In this document: piece by piece, positions 24,364-31,100 of the stretch
How positions within the stretch are numbered: position 1 is the first letter of the stretch
Layout: every line of letters starts with the position of its first letter
DNA from: DASXZH01 sp036502005
Lineage (GTDB): Bacteria > Armatimonadota > Fimbriimonadia > Fimbriimonadales > Fimbriimonadaceae
Length of the DNA stretch: 31,640 nucleotides
Assembly: GCA_036502005.1 (NCBI GenBank)
Contig: DASXZH010000046.1
Coordinates: 1 to 31,640 of the forward strand
Direction of reading: 5' to 3'
Program-made: the position numbers and the translations under genes
Notes under the pieces: model-generated
The model's database searches: none
What the model was told of the DNA's origin: nothing
What the model saw: only the letters and a program-made list of their open reading frames with translations

Positions 24364-25172
24364 AGTTCGAGCGGAAAACGCTTGGCCGCAAAACTTTGTT
24401 TAGCGGCAAGGGATTGCATTCCGGGGAGCCCGTTTCGGTCATGATTCACCCTTCGGAAGAGGGCATCCGGTTCCGTTATGGCTCCGATTCTTGGACGGCT
24501 ACGGCAGACAACGTTACCGACACCACGCGTTGCACGCGGCTTGGCTCTATCAGCACCGTTGAGCATTTGATGAGCGCTTTAGCCGGGCTAGAAGTTACGG
24601 ATGCCGAAATAGAGGTGACCGCGCCCGAGTTGCCGGCAATGGACGGCAGTTCCCGGCCGTATTACGATGGGCTTTTGGCCTCCGGTTTTACTTCGCTTGA
24701 AGGCGCTGAATTGCCCGATCCGTTTTCGCGCATTTTTGTGCAGGAGGGGCAGGCTTCGATTGGGATTTCTTTGGGCTCTGGGCGGTGGCGTTATGAGTTT
24801 CACACCGGCGAGCGGTGGCCTGGTTCTCAAATATTTGCGAGTTCCTGTATTCTTGAGGACTACGCGCGGGTTGCTAACGCCCGCACTTTTGGATTTGAGG
24901 AAGAGCTGCCTATGATTGCGGCGGCAGGTCTAGCGAAGGGCTTGGACGAGACCTCAGCTTTGGTTTTGGGTAAAGATGGTTTTTTGAATGAGGCGCGGTC
25001 TGAAGATGAGCCGGTTCTGCATAAGATGCTAGACATGATTGGAGATTTGTATTTATCCGGCTATCCGATCCGGTTTTTAAACGTGGCGGCGACAAGAACT
25101 GGACATACGGCCAACGTTAAGGCGGCGAAGTTGCTCCGCGAGCAGGCGCTGGCTGGTACCGATAGGGGATAG
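24360..25172 (+). CDS. lpxC: UDP-3-O-acyl-N-acetylglucosamine deacetylase LpxC
   Basis: LpxC is the zinc enzyme for the committed step of lipid A synthesis. The 270-residue product (E. coli: 305) keeps all key residues: FSGKGLHSG at the start, Glu68 and zinc ligand His69 in STVEHLMSAL, PELPAMDGSS, ARTFGF, zinc ligands His221 and Asp225 in HKMLDMIGDLYL, and catalytic His249 in TGHTANVKAAK. It starts with TTG 24360 inside the lpxD stop (TTGA), with GGAGAAGG just upstream. The enzyme appears complete. Its stop codon lies within the GATAGNN heptamer repeat. lpxA and fabZ, often next to lpxC, do not follow it here. Confidence 0.96.
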   Translation: MKFERKTLGRKTLFSGKGLHSGEPVSVMIHPSEEGIRFRYGSDSWTATADNVTDTTRCTRLGSISTVEHLMSALAGLEVTDAEIEVTAPELPAMDGSSRPYYDGLLASGFTSLEGAELPDPFSRIFVQEGQASIGISLGSGRWRYEFHTGERWPGSQIFASSCILEDYARVANARTFGFEEELPMIAAAGLAKGLDETSALVLGKDGFLNEARSEDEPVLHKMLDMIGDLYLSGYPIRFLNVAATRTGHTANVKAAKLLREQALAGTDRG

Positions 25173-25181
25173 CGGATAGTC
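25161..25181. repeat. Heptamer array, unit GATAGNN, overlapping the lpxC stop
   Basis: Three units, GATAGGG, GATAGCG and GATAGTC. The last codons and stop of lpxC (GAT AGG GGA TAG) are made from the repeat. The unit is the reverse complement of the array before lipA. Confidence 0.6.
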
Positions 25182-25216
25182 CGAGTTTGTCTGATGTAGG
25201 GACGTATTCCGTTGCA

Positions 25217-25410
25217 AAGCTGTGGAGTGCGGGAGCTTGCTCCTGCTCAAATCAGGCAGCTTGCTGCCGCGTCAGGCGCCAAGTTGGCTGAAGCAAGCTT
25301 CTTAGGCACAGCAGGAGCAAGCTCCCGCACTCCACAGCTTCGCATACCCACTCCATTCGTGGAACTTACCGCAATGAATCGCCTGATTTAAAGCGGGAAT
25401 AAATTCCCGC
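25217..25410. repeat. Palindromic repeat cluster with perfect 31-bp inverted arms
   Basis: Bases 25217-25247 and 25310-25340 are exact 31-bp reverse complements. Each arm is itself a hairpin (GGAGC-TT-GCTCC). The 62-bp centre holds two more perfect hairpins: GGCAGC-TT-GCTGCC (25255-25268) and GAAGC-AA-GCTTC (25290-25301). A further hairpin GCGGGAAT-AA-ATTCCCGC lies at 25393-25410 and, like the arms, is joined to CACTCC. The whole looks like a doublet of REP-type sequences. It fills the spacer between the convergent lpxC and proteasome-like genes and could also stop transcription from both sides. Confidence 0.85.
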
Positions 25411-25424
25411 ACTCCAAATGGTGC

Positions 25425-26096
25425 TTATTCTTCCGGCTCTTCCAAAATCCTAAACCGATTCTCTCTCGCTTCCGATCGATCCAAGAGAACAATCTCAGCA
25501 GCCAAATCTTCGTTCGCGCCTTCTTCCCGCGAGGCGGTCCAAGCATCTCGCAACTCTTTCTCAGCCTTTTTAAGATTCAACTTTTGGCCTGATATCTCGC
25601 TCATGCGGGCTTCGATCTTTTTCTCGGCTTCCTCATCGCCAGCGACGAAGGCATAGCGGCGGCGGGTTACGAAATCGCCGTCGTAATCTAAAATCGCGAA
25701 TGTATCCAGTTCCGGCTTAGCCCCAACTTCTACAAACAAAGACCGCGCCACAAAGGGCGAGGTTGAGAAATCGCCGAAGGCCTTCTTAACCGCACCGGAA
25801 AGAGCGGTGACCACACGCTGCAAGGTCACGTCCTGCTCGCTGCGGTTGTAGCCCTCTTGATGGGCGAAATCAATGGCAGCAACGCGCAGTGTTTCGATAT
25901 CCGATTGCTGGCCAATGGCGGCATAGGCCAGCCGATCATAAACTTCATAAATCTTCTTGGTCGTTCTTCGGAAGGAAAGAATTAAAATTCCTTCTTCAAT
26001 CGATAAAGCCAGCACGGGCGCGCCTTGCGCGAGTTTATTTTCAACGTACTGAGCTCGGTGGCCGATTCCTTCTTGCCAATCATAAGGCGTAAGCAT
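25425..26096 (-). CDS. Proteasome alpha-subunit (PrcA-like) homologue
   Basis: The 223-residue product resembles bacterial 20S proteasome alpha subunits: IYEVYDRLAYAAIGQQSDIETLRVAAIDFAHQEGY matches the actinobacterial PrcA pattern (LYDRVGFAAVGRFNEFDNLR..G..FAD..GY), followed by RSEQDVTLQRVV and a beta-strand region with LFVEVGA. The N-terminus (MLTPYDWQEGIGHRAQYVENKLAQG) fits the alpha-type gate and H0 helix. Alpha subunits form the outer rings and gate substrate entry; they have no catalytic threonine. The C-terminal ~50 residues are acidic and helical. No beta subunit (prcB), Pup or ATPase gene is adjacent, unlike in Actinobacteria. A TATAAC box lies 8 nt before the ATG, and the M42 peptidase gene diverges 46 bp away. 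Confidence 0.8.
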   Translation of the reverse strand: MLTPYDWQEGIGHRAQYVENKLAQGAPVLALSIEEGILILSFRRTTKKIYEVYDRLAYAAIGQQSDIETLRVAAIDFAHQEGYNRSEQDVTLQRVVTALSGAVKKAFGDFSTSPFVARSLFVEVGAKPELDTFAILDYDGDFVTRRRYAFVAGDEEAEKKIEARMSEISGQKLNLKKAEKELRDAWTASREEGANEDLAAEIVLLDRSEARENRFRILEEPEE

Positions 26097-26130
26097 ACGT
26101 CTCAGTTATACGCGGAATACCCCTCTGAGG

Positions 26131-26136
26131 TAAACA
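26131..26136 (+). promoter_or_regulatory. Possible leaderless -10 box of the M42 peptidase gene
   Basis: TAAACA lies 6 nt before GTG 26143, the same spacing as at lipA, lipB and yraN. GAGG at 26127-26130 is 12 nt from the start, too far for a good ribosome-binding site. The promoter would share a 46-bp divergent spacer with the proteasome-like gene. Confidence 0.4.
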
Positions 26137-26142
26137 CAGTTT

Positions 26143-27189
26143 GTGGCGCGCTTTGAAATCGACATGGACTATTTGGTCCGTTTTCTTACTGATCTCTTGA
26201 ACACCCCCAGCCCGACCGGCGATACGGAGTGGGCTATCAGCTTTGTGGAGCAGGAATTGGAGAGCCTGGGGATTGCGAGCAAGAGAACCAAGAAGGGGGC
26301 TCTCATCGCCACCTTGCCCGGCTTTAAAGATGATGCTCCTCGTGCGTTTTCTTCTCACATCGATACCTTGGGTGCGATGGTTGCCGAAATTAAGTCCAGC
26401 GGGCGGCTGCGACTGACGGCGCTAAATGGCCTTATGTGGCCTTCAGTGGAGAGCGAGGGGGTTTGGGTGCAGACGCGCAGCGGACGTCAAGTTCGCGGCT
26501 CCATGGTTCTGGAAAACGGCGCGGCTCACGTAAACAAGGAAGCCTCCACCATGAAACGCGACGCCCAAACGATGGAGGTTCGCTTGGATGAGCGCACCAA
26601 CTCGATTGAAGAAACGCGGATGCTGGGTATCGACGTTGGCGATTTTGTCTCCTTCGATCCGCGCGTGGAAACCAGCGTTGCCGGTTTTGTGCGATCCCGA
26701 TTCTTGGATGACAAGGCCTGCGTGGCTTGTGCGGTCGCGGCAGCTAAAGCTTTAATCGACGCGGGGATCACGCCGGCCCAATCAACCACCCTACAGTTTT
26801 CGAACTTCGAAGAAGTTGGCCACGGCGGCTATGACGGCATCCCGCCCGATGTCTCAGAACTGATCGTTTTGGATATGGCTGCACTTGGACACGGACTGCA
26901 AGGCGACGAATACCATTGCAGCGTGTGTATAAAGGACTCCAGCGGTCCCTACGCGAAGCGTTTGACCCAGAAGCTAAGGGATACGGCGGAAAAGAACGGC
27001 ATCGACCTTAAAGCCGATATCTATCCTTTTTACAGTTCGGACGGCAGCGTTTACTGGCGGGCGGGTGGAGATGCGGAAGTGGCTCTTATCGGTCCTGGCG
27101 TGGACACCAGCCACGGATACGAACGCACCCATAAAGATGCTCTGCATGATACGGCGCTGTTAGTAGCCGAATACATGGCCGAAGACTGA
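26143..27189 (+). CDS. M42-family metallo-aminopeptidase
   Basis: M42 (TET-type) peptidases are large hollow cytosolic assemblies that trim amino acids from peptides of 30 residues or fewer. The 348-residue product has the full di-metal set in family spacing: His72 (SSHIDTLGAMV), Asp190 (LDDKACVA), catalytic Glu223 and ligand Glu224 (NFEEVGHGG), Asp244 (VLDMAALG) and His330 (YERTHKDAL). GTG 26143 begins MARFEIDMDYLVRFL. It diverges from the proteasome alpha-like gene, so the two may be co-regulated and act in series, and it overlaps the next gene by one base (TGATG). Confidence 0.95.
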   Translation: MARFEIDMDYLVRFLTDLLNTPSPTGDTEWAISFVEQELESLGIASKRTKKGALIATLPGFKDDAPRAFSSHIDTLGAMVAEIKSSGRLRLTALNGLMWPSVESEGVWVQTRSGRQVRGSMVLENGAAHVNKEASTMKRDAQTMEVRLDERTNSIEETRMLGIDVGDFVSFDPRVETSVAGFVRSRFLDDKACVACAVAAAKALIDAGITPAQSTTLQFSNFEEVGHGGYDGIPPDVSELIVLDMAALGHGLQGDEYHCSVCIKDSSGPYAKRLTQKLRDTAEKNGIDLKADIYPFYSSDGSVYWRAGGDAEVALIGPGVDTSHGYERTHKDALHDTALLVAEYMAED

Positions 27190-27893
27190 TGCCGCTGGTA
27201 GCCGCAATTGGCGATATCCATGGTGAGCTTCGGAAGCTGAATGAGTTGCTGTCCCATCTTGAGACGCGGCTTTCGCCGGAAGATACGATTGTTTTTATTG
27301 GCGACTACATCGACCGTGGGCCAGACAGTCGGGGCGTGGTCGAGAAGGTATTTGAGGTTAGATCTCGCTTCAATGTGGTTGCGCTCAAGGGCAACCACGA
27401 GCAGTTGGCGCTAGATGCCTACCACTATTTCCGGCTCGACCCTTCGGAGAAACAGATCGACGAGGACGCGTTGACGTGGTTTTACAACGGCGCGTACCAG
27501 ACCTTGGATTCTTATCCTTCCGTTAAAGGCGAGAGTTGGTGGAAGCGTATCCCGCCTGAGCATTGGGAGTTCTTTGCGAACGCGCCCATTGAATACGAAC
27601 GCGGCAACTATGTCTTTGTGCATGCAGGGTTGTTGCCTAAGGGCGTTTCCTGGAACGATGACCGATTTGAGCCTCGGCTTTGGATTCGGGAGCCGTTTAT
27701 CGAGAGCACGAAAGATTTTGGCAAGACAGTGGTTTTCGGCCACACGCCTTTGAAGAACGGGCATCCGTTAATGCTGCCGAACAAGATTGGGATCGATACG
27801 GGCGCCGTATTTGGAGGGCCGTTGACGGCGATTGTTTTGGATCCGGAAGAGCCTTACGAGAACGGGAATATTGAGGTGTTTCAAGCGGTGTGA
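27189..27893 (+). CDS. PPP-type metallophosphoesterase (serine/threonine phosphatase-like)
   Basis: The 234-residue protein has the ordered PPP motifs GDIHG (Asp9, His11), GDYIDRGPDS (Asp39) and KGNHE (Asn69, His70), then FVHAGLLP and VFGHTPL with the later metal-binding histidines. These bind two metals and hydrolyse phosphoesters, often phospho-Ser/Thr proteins or Ap4A-type dinucleotides; the target here is unknown. It is cytosolic. The start codon overlaps the M42 stop by one base, so they are translated together. The spacer after it begins with the palindromic element. Confidence 0.95.
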   Translation: MPLVAAIGDIHGELRKLNELLSHLETRLSPEDTIVFIGDYIDRGPDSRGVVEKVFEVRSRFNVVALKGNHEQLALDAYHYFRLDPSEKQIDEDALTWFYNGAYQTLDSYPSVKGESWWKRIPPEHWEFFANAPIEYERGNYVFVHAGLLPKGVSWNDDRFEPRLWIREPFIESTKDFGKTVVFGHTPLKNGHPLMLPNKIGIDTGAVFGGPLTAIVLDPEEPYENGNIEVFQAV

Positions 27894-27910
27894 TTTTGGG
27901 GGGTTCTAAG

Positions 27911-28223
27911 GATGCCGCCCCTCCGGGGCTCAAAAACACAATTCGCGGGCTCCCAGGCCTTACGACCTTCGCTAGACTATTTCGGCCCTCCGGGCCTGGC
28001 GGACAGTTTCCGTGAGGCCCCCGCTGGAAGTTGAAGATCGGTAAGGTCAGAAGCCTATACACATAGAGGGCACAGCGAATGAAGTTTAAGTGCACCGCAA
28101 TTAAGGCTCCGCAACGTTAATTGGTCCGGTTTTTCCCAGGCCCGGAGGGCTGAAAGAGTTTAGCGAAGGCCGTAAGGCCTGGAACCTAGATCGTCCTATC
28201 TAGAGCCCCGGAGGGGCGGCATC
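27911..28223. repeat. Transposase-associated inverted-repeat unit 1 (~313 bp)
   Basis: Two complex arms face each other. Each has a 21-bp palindromic module A (GATGCCGCCCCTCC..GGGGCTC; 27911-27931 and, inverted, 28203-28223) and a 47-bp module B (27953-27999 and, inverted, 28136-28182) that begins CCAGGCC and ends GGGCCTGG. The ~136-bp core holds no gene. The unit is an inverted, diverged relative of 28714-29032; even the cores still align (TGAAGATCGGTAAG at 28032-28045 against CTTACGATCTTCA at 28898-28910). It is probably a REPIN/MITE-like element moved by the adjacent transposase. Confidence 0.85.
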
Positions 28224-28236
28224 CGCACGATGCGGA

Positions 28237-28242
28237 TACAAT
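28237..28242 (+). promoter_or_regulatory. Possible leaderless -10 box of the transposase gene
   Basis: TACAAT lies 6 nt before the ATG, with no Shine-Dalgarno. An ATCCGCA/TGCGGAT hairpin (28221-28237) lies across its left edge and joins module A of the repeat. Confidence 0.45.
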
Positions 28243-28248
28243 CGATAA

Positions 28249-28695
28249 ATGCCCCAATCCATGTCGCGGGTCCTCGTGCACGCTGTCTTTAGCACCAAAC
28301 ACCGTGTGCCTCTTCTCAATGTTTCCGTTCGGGAACAACTGCATCCATACATAGGCGGTGTGCTTAAAAACCTGGAGTGCCCACCCCTGCAAATAGGAGG
28401 CTTTGTAGATCACGTCCACCTCTTCTTTGCCTTGTCGAAGAATTTGTCTCAAGCCGAAGTAATGAACAAGGTCAAGAGCAACTCCTCACGTTGGCTTTCG
28501 GAGACCTTCCATGAGTGCCGAGAGTTTTCGTGGCAGCCTGGCTATGGCATTAAGTCCGTCGATCCGGTTAATCATGGAGGGCTTTTGTCTTATATTCAAA
28601 ATCAAGAGGATCATCACAAAAAGATCAGCTTCTTGGAGGAATATAGGGAGTTTCTGGAGAGCGGCGGGATACATTACGACGAGCGGGACCTATGA
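28249..28695 (+). CDS. Y1 (HUH) transposase, IS200/REP-associated tyrosine transposase type
   Basis: The 148-residue protein belongs to the Y1 transposase family that cuts and rejoins single-stranded DNA at hairpins. It has the HUH motif His55-Val-His57 in GFVDHVHLFF and a likely nucleophile Tyr115 in LLSYIQNQEDHHKK, with the family opening VLVHAVFSTKHR and the WQPGYG segment before the tyrosine. The length is normal and no key residue is missing, so it may be active. No tnpB partner gene is present. It stands between two inverted copies of the palindromic element, the arrangement of REP-associated transposases, which are often domesticated and move short repeats in trans. Confidence 0.9.
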   Translation: MPQSMSRVLVHAVFSTKHRVPLLNVSVREQLHPYIGGVLKNLECPPLQIGGFVDHVHLFFALSKNLSQAEVMNKVKSNSSRWLSETFHECREFSWQPGYGIKSVDPVNHGGLLSYIQNQEDHHKKISFLEEYREFLESGGIHYDERDL

Positions 28696-28713
28696 GGGTT
28701 TGATGCGGAATTT

Positions 28714-29032
28714 GATGCCGCCCCTCCGGGGCTCAAGATGGGGAACGCCAAGTTTCCAGGCCTGACGGCCTTCGCTAAACTATTTCGGCCCTCCGGGCCT
28801 GGGGAAAAACCGGACCGCCTGGCGATTGCGAGCCTAGGGCTATCGGCTCATTTGTTCTTAGCTTCATTTACCCCATACGCCTGGATAGATATCTGGTCTT
28901 ACGATCTTCAGGCTTCAACGAAGCGTGTAGGAGAACCGATACTTAGGCCCGGAGGGCCGAACATAGTTTAGCCAAGGCCGTAAGGCCTGGAAACCGGCCC
29001 GTCTGATCAGGAGCCCCGGAGGCGGCGCCATC
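28714..29032. repeat. Transposase-associated inverted-repeat unit 2 (~319 bp)
   Basis: Module A (28714-28734) and module B (28756-28802) are followed by a ~140-bp core and inverted B (28943-28990, one base longer) and A (29011-29032, diverged). Module A at 28714-28734 is identical to that at 27911. The homology to unit 1 runs past module B: GGAAAAACCGGACC at 28803-28816 is the exact reverse complement of 28122-28135. Together with unit 1 it brackets the transposase gene. The rest of the spacer to 29135 shows nothing recognisable. Confidence 0.85.
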
Positions 29033-29135
29033 AAAGTACTCCGAGTCGTTAAAATGAACTTGACCGAAGTCTAAAAACAGGCGCAGCAGATTGAAACGCA
29101 AACCGTTATCATGAATTTCACGTAAAAGGAACAAG

Positions 29136-31094
29136 GTGCTGCAGACTCAATCGGACCCACACTGTACGCTTTCGGTCGCCGAGGCTCTTGAGGAGCTGAA
29201 TCGCGTTGCGCCGCATGCGCCTCTGTTAGCCCTTGGTCAGACCATTTTTTGGGACGAGCCGATGAAGGCCGGCATCGCCCTGAAAGACCGAAAAAGGAAG
29301 CTGGTAGCGGGCATTCACGATACGGATTACTTCGCCAAACTCCCCAGCGGCACCCACAAAGCAGGCGAGTTCCAAGCGGTGCCCCACAACGATACAACCA
29401 CGCGCGGGCTGTGGAGCGCGGCAGCGGAGTTCTCCAGGCTATTTGGCTCCGAAACGGTTATTACCAAGGAAGCCCTTACCTCGGCTGGACTGAAACTGGA
29501 AAAAATCTCCCAAGGCCGGCCGCACTTCCTAGATGATGCGACGCAAGCCTGGGGCTGGAAAGGAATTGTCTCGCTCGACGAAGACCCGCCCATAACAGCG
29601 GACGTTAAAATTTCCAACCTCTATCCGGAGCTTAAGCAAACCATTGATTGGGCAATTGATATGTCGCTGCAATCAGTCTGCGAGCCGCAGCAACTGGTGG
29701 CGCGAGAACGGTCGGACTACCTTAAGAGCATCATTCAAAGGGCCTACGATGACGGCCCAGACGCCGGTCTAGCCGAGTTCTATAAGAAGATACTGCCTTC
29801 GCTTTATCAGCTCGTGTCCGGCACGGATATAGAAGTTGAAGCGACGAAAACCACGGAGTTGCTCAAATTCAACAAGAGCACTTGCGCGCAGCCTCGATTC
29901 GATTTAGTCAATTTGTTTGTGAGCCCTGAATCGGCGGACCAAGCGCGGAAATCCTACGATGACGCGTTAAAGGGTTCCGAGATCTACACCCTCGACCGAT
30001 TCGGCACGGGTGCCATCCCCTTTGATTTGGTGATTCCCGGCAAAGGGCGCGGCACTATCCGGATCGCACCGCGTTCGGTGGTGATTATGGCTCACGAGCC
30101 GGTGTTCATATCCCTAAAGAGCCCGCTTAGGCATGTTCAGGACCTCGCAGAAGCTATCTCCAGCAAGCTCGGGCAAGATTGTGTGCTTATAGGAAAGGCC
30201 GTCACTCTTATCGGAATGCTTGCAAGGGAGTTCGTCTTTGTCTTCCATGAAGGCGCTTCAAGCTACGTAAAGCATACGGTCAAATTCCACGAGAAGCTGG
30301 AGCAGCAAGGCATCGGCTTAAAGATGAATCCCATCCTAAGGGTAAGGCTTAACGCGTGGGATGCGCTGGCGGAATGCAGCACTTGGATCCATTTGCCGGA
30401 GCATTTCCAGGGCCCCTTTGGGACAGAGGAGCTGACATCCGAGAGCTTCTCGGCCAGATGGAAAGAGGTCGCGGCGGAGCAGAAGCAACTCTTAGCCGAC
30501 CTCGGCCAGCTCAAGCGCCCGCTTGGTCTAATTAGCTTTCTTGCCGAAAAATCCGGAGGATCGTGGCAGTGCCTAGCCCGTGAATATAACTCGATTCACG
30601 GCCGACTGGAGCAAGTCGAAAAGCAAATTGACGATCTGAAGAAACTTAGAAGAGTCGCTTACGCCGAGCTACAGCAACTGAAAAAAGCTCGGATCGAGGC
30701 GGAAAAGAAGAAGGGCGACCATTTCCGATCTGAGATTTTCGAGAATAACCCTTCTCAAGAACAACTGGATAAGAGGAAAAGATTAGCAGAAGAAGTGGAA
30801 GCAATGATTCACCTAATTGCCGCCAAAAAGAAGGAAATCCGCACCCTCCTGCAAAAGCAGAGCGATTTTGTTGGCGCGCCCGAGATTAGGGCGATTCATG
30901 AGCGAAGGCGAGCCATCGAGGTTGAAGCCGAACTTAAAAGGCTTAGGCTTATCCGACAGGCCGTTATCACTTCCAAGGGCCTATGCAAGGCGAGCAACCG
31001 GCCCAGCGCCTGGTGGTATCCTCTCGTCTGCCCGGACGGGGGGTGGTTTAGAACCACCATCGATACAGCCGAATGCTATCTGGAACACATTTAA
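29136..31094 (+). CDS. Unrecognised 652-residue protein with C-terminal coiled coil
   Basis: I do not recognise this protein. It starts with GTG 29136 behind AAAGGA 5 nt upstream. It has no signal peptide or membrane segment, so it is probably cytosolic. Residues ~25-340 look globular (LLALGQTIFWDEPMKAG, AGIHDTDYFAKLP, HNDTTTRGLWSAAAEFSRLFG). A second globular part follows (~340-480, with LIGKAVTLIGMLAREFVFVFHEG). Residues ~500-615 are a long charged coiled coil (EQVEKQIDDLKKLRR to RRAIEVEAELKRLRL). A short C-terminal tail is rich in Trp and Cys (NRPSAWWYPLVCPDGGWFR). dapF follows after 6 bp, so the two are probably cotranscribed. It lies just downstream of the mobile-element block. Confidence 0.85.
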   Translation: MLQTQSDPHCTLSVAEALEELNRVAPHAPLLALGQTIFWDEPMKAGIALKDRKRKLVAGIHDTDYFAKLPSGTHKAGEFQAVPHNDTTTRGLWSAAAEFSRLFGSETVITKEALTSAGLKLEKISQGRPHFLDDATQAWGWKGIVSLDEDPPITADVKISNLYPELKQTIDWAIDMSLQSVCEPQQLVARERSDYLKSIIQRAYDDGPDAGLAEFYKKILPSLYQLVSGTDIEVEATKTTELLKFNKSTCAQPRFDLVNLFVSPESADQARKSYDDALKGSEIYTLDRFGTGAIPFDLVIPGKGRGTIRIAPRSVVIMAHEPVFISLKSPLRHVQDLAEAISSKLGQDCVLIGKAVTLIGMLAREFVFVFHEGASSYVKHTVKFHEKLEQQGIGLKMNPILRVRLNAWDALAECSTWIHLPEHFQGPFGTEELTSESFSARWKEVAAEQKQLLADLGQLKRPLGLISFLAEKSGGSWQCLAREYNSIHGRLEQVEKQIDDLKKLRRVAYAELQQLKKARIEAEKKKGDHFRSEIFENNPSQEQLDKRKRLAEEVEAMIHLIAAKKKEIRTLLQKQSDFVGAPEIRAIHERRRAIEVEAELKRLRLIRQAVITSKGLCKASNRPSAWWYPLVCPDGGWFRTTIDTAECYLEHI

Positions 31095-31100
31095 CGCACG

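Noticed and set aside
27953..29032. CRISPR array suggested by repeated units
   Set aside because: The repeats are palindromic, in alternating orientation, with unequal spacing and related cores, and no cas genes are near.
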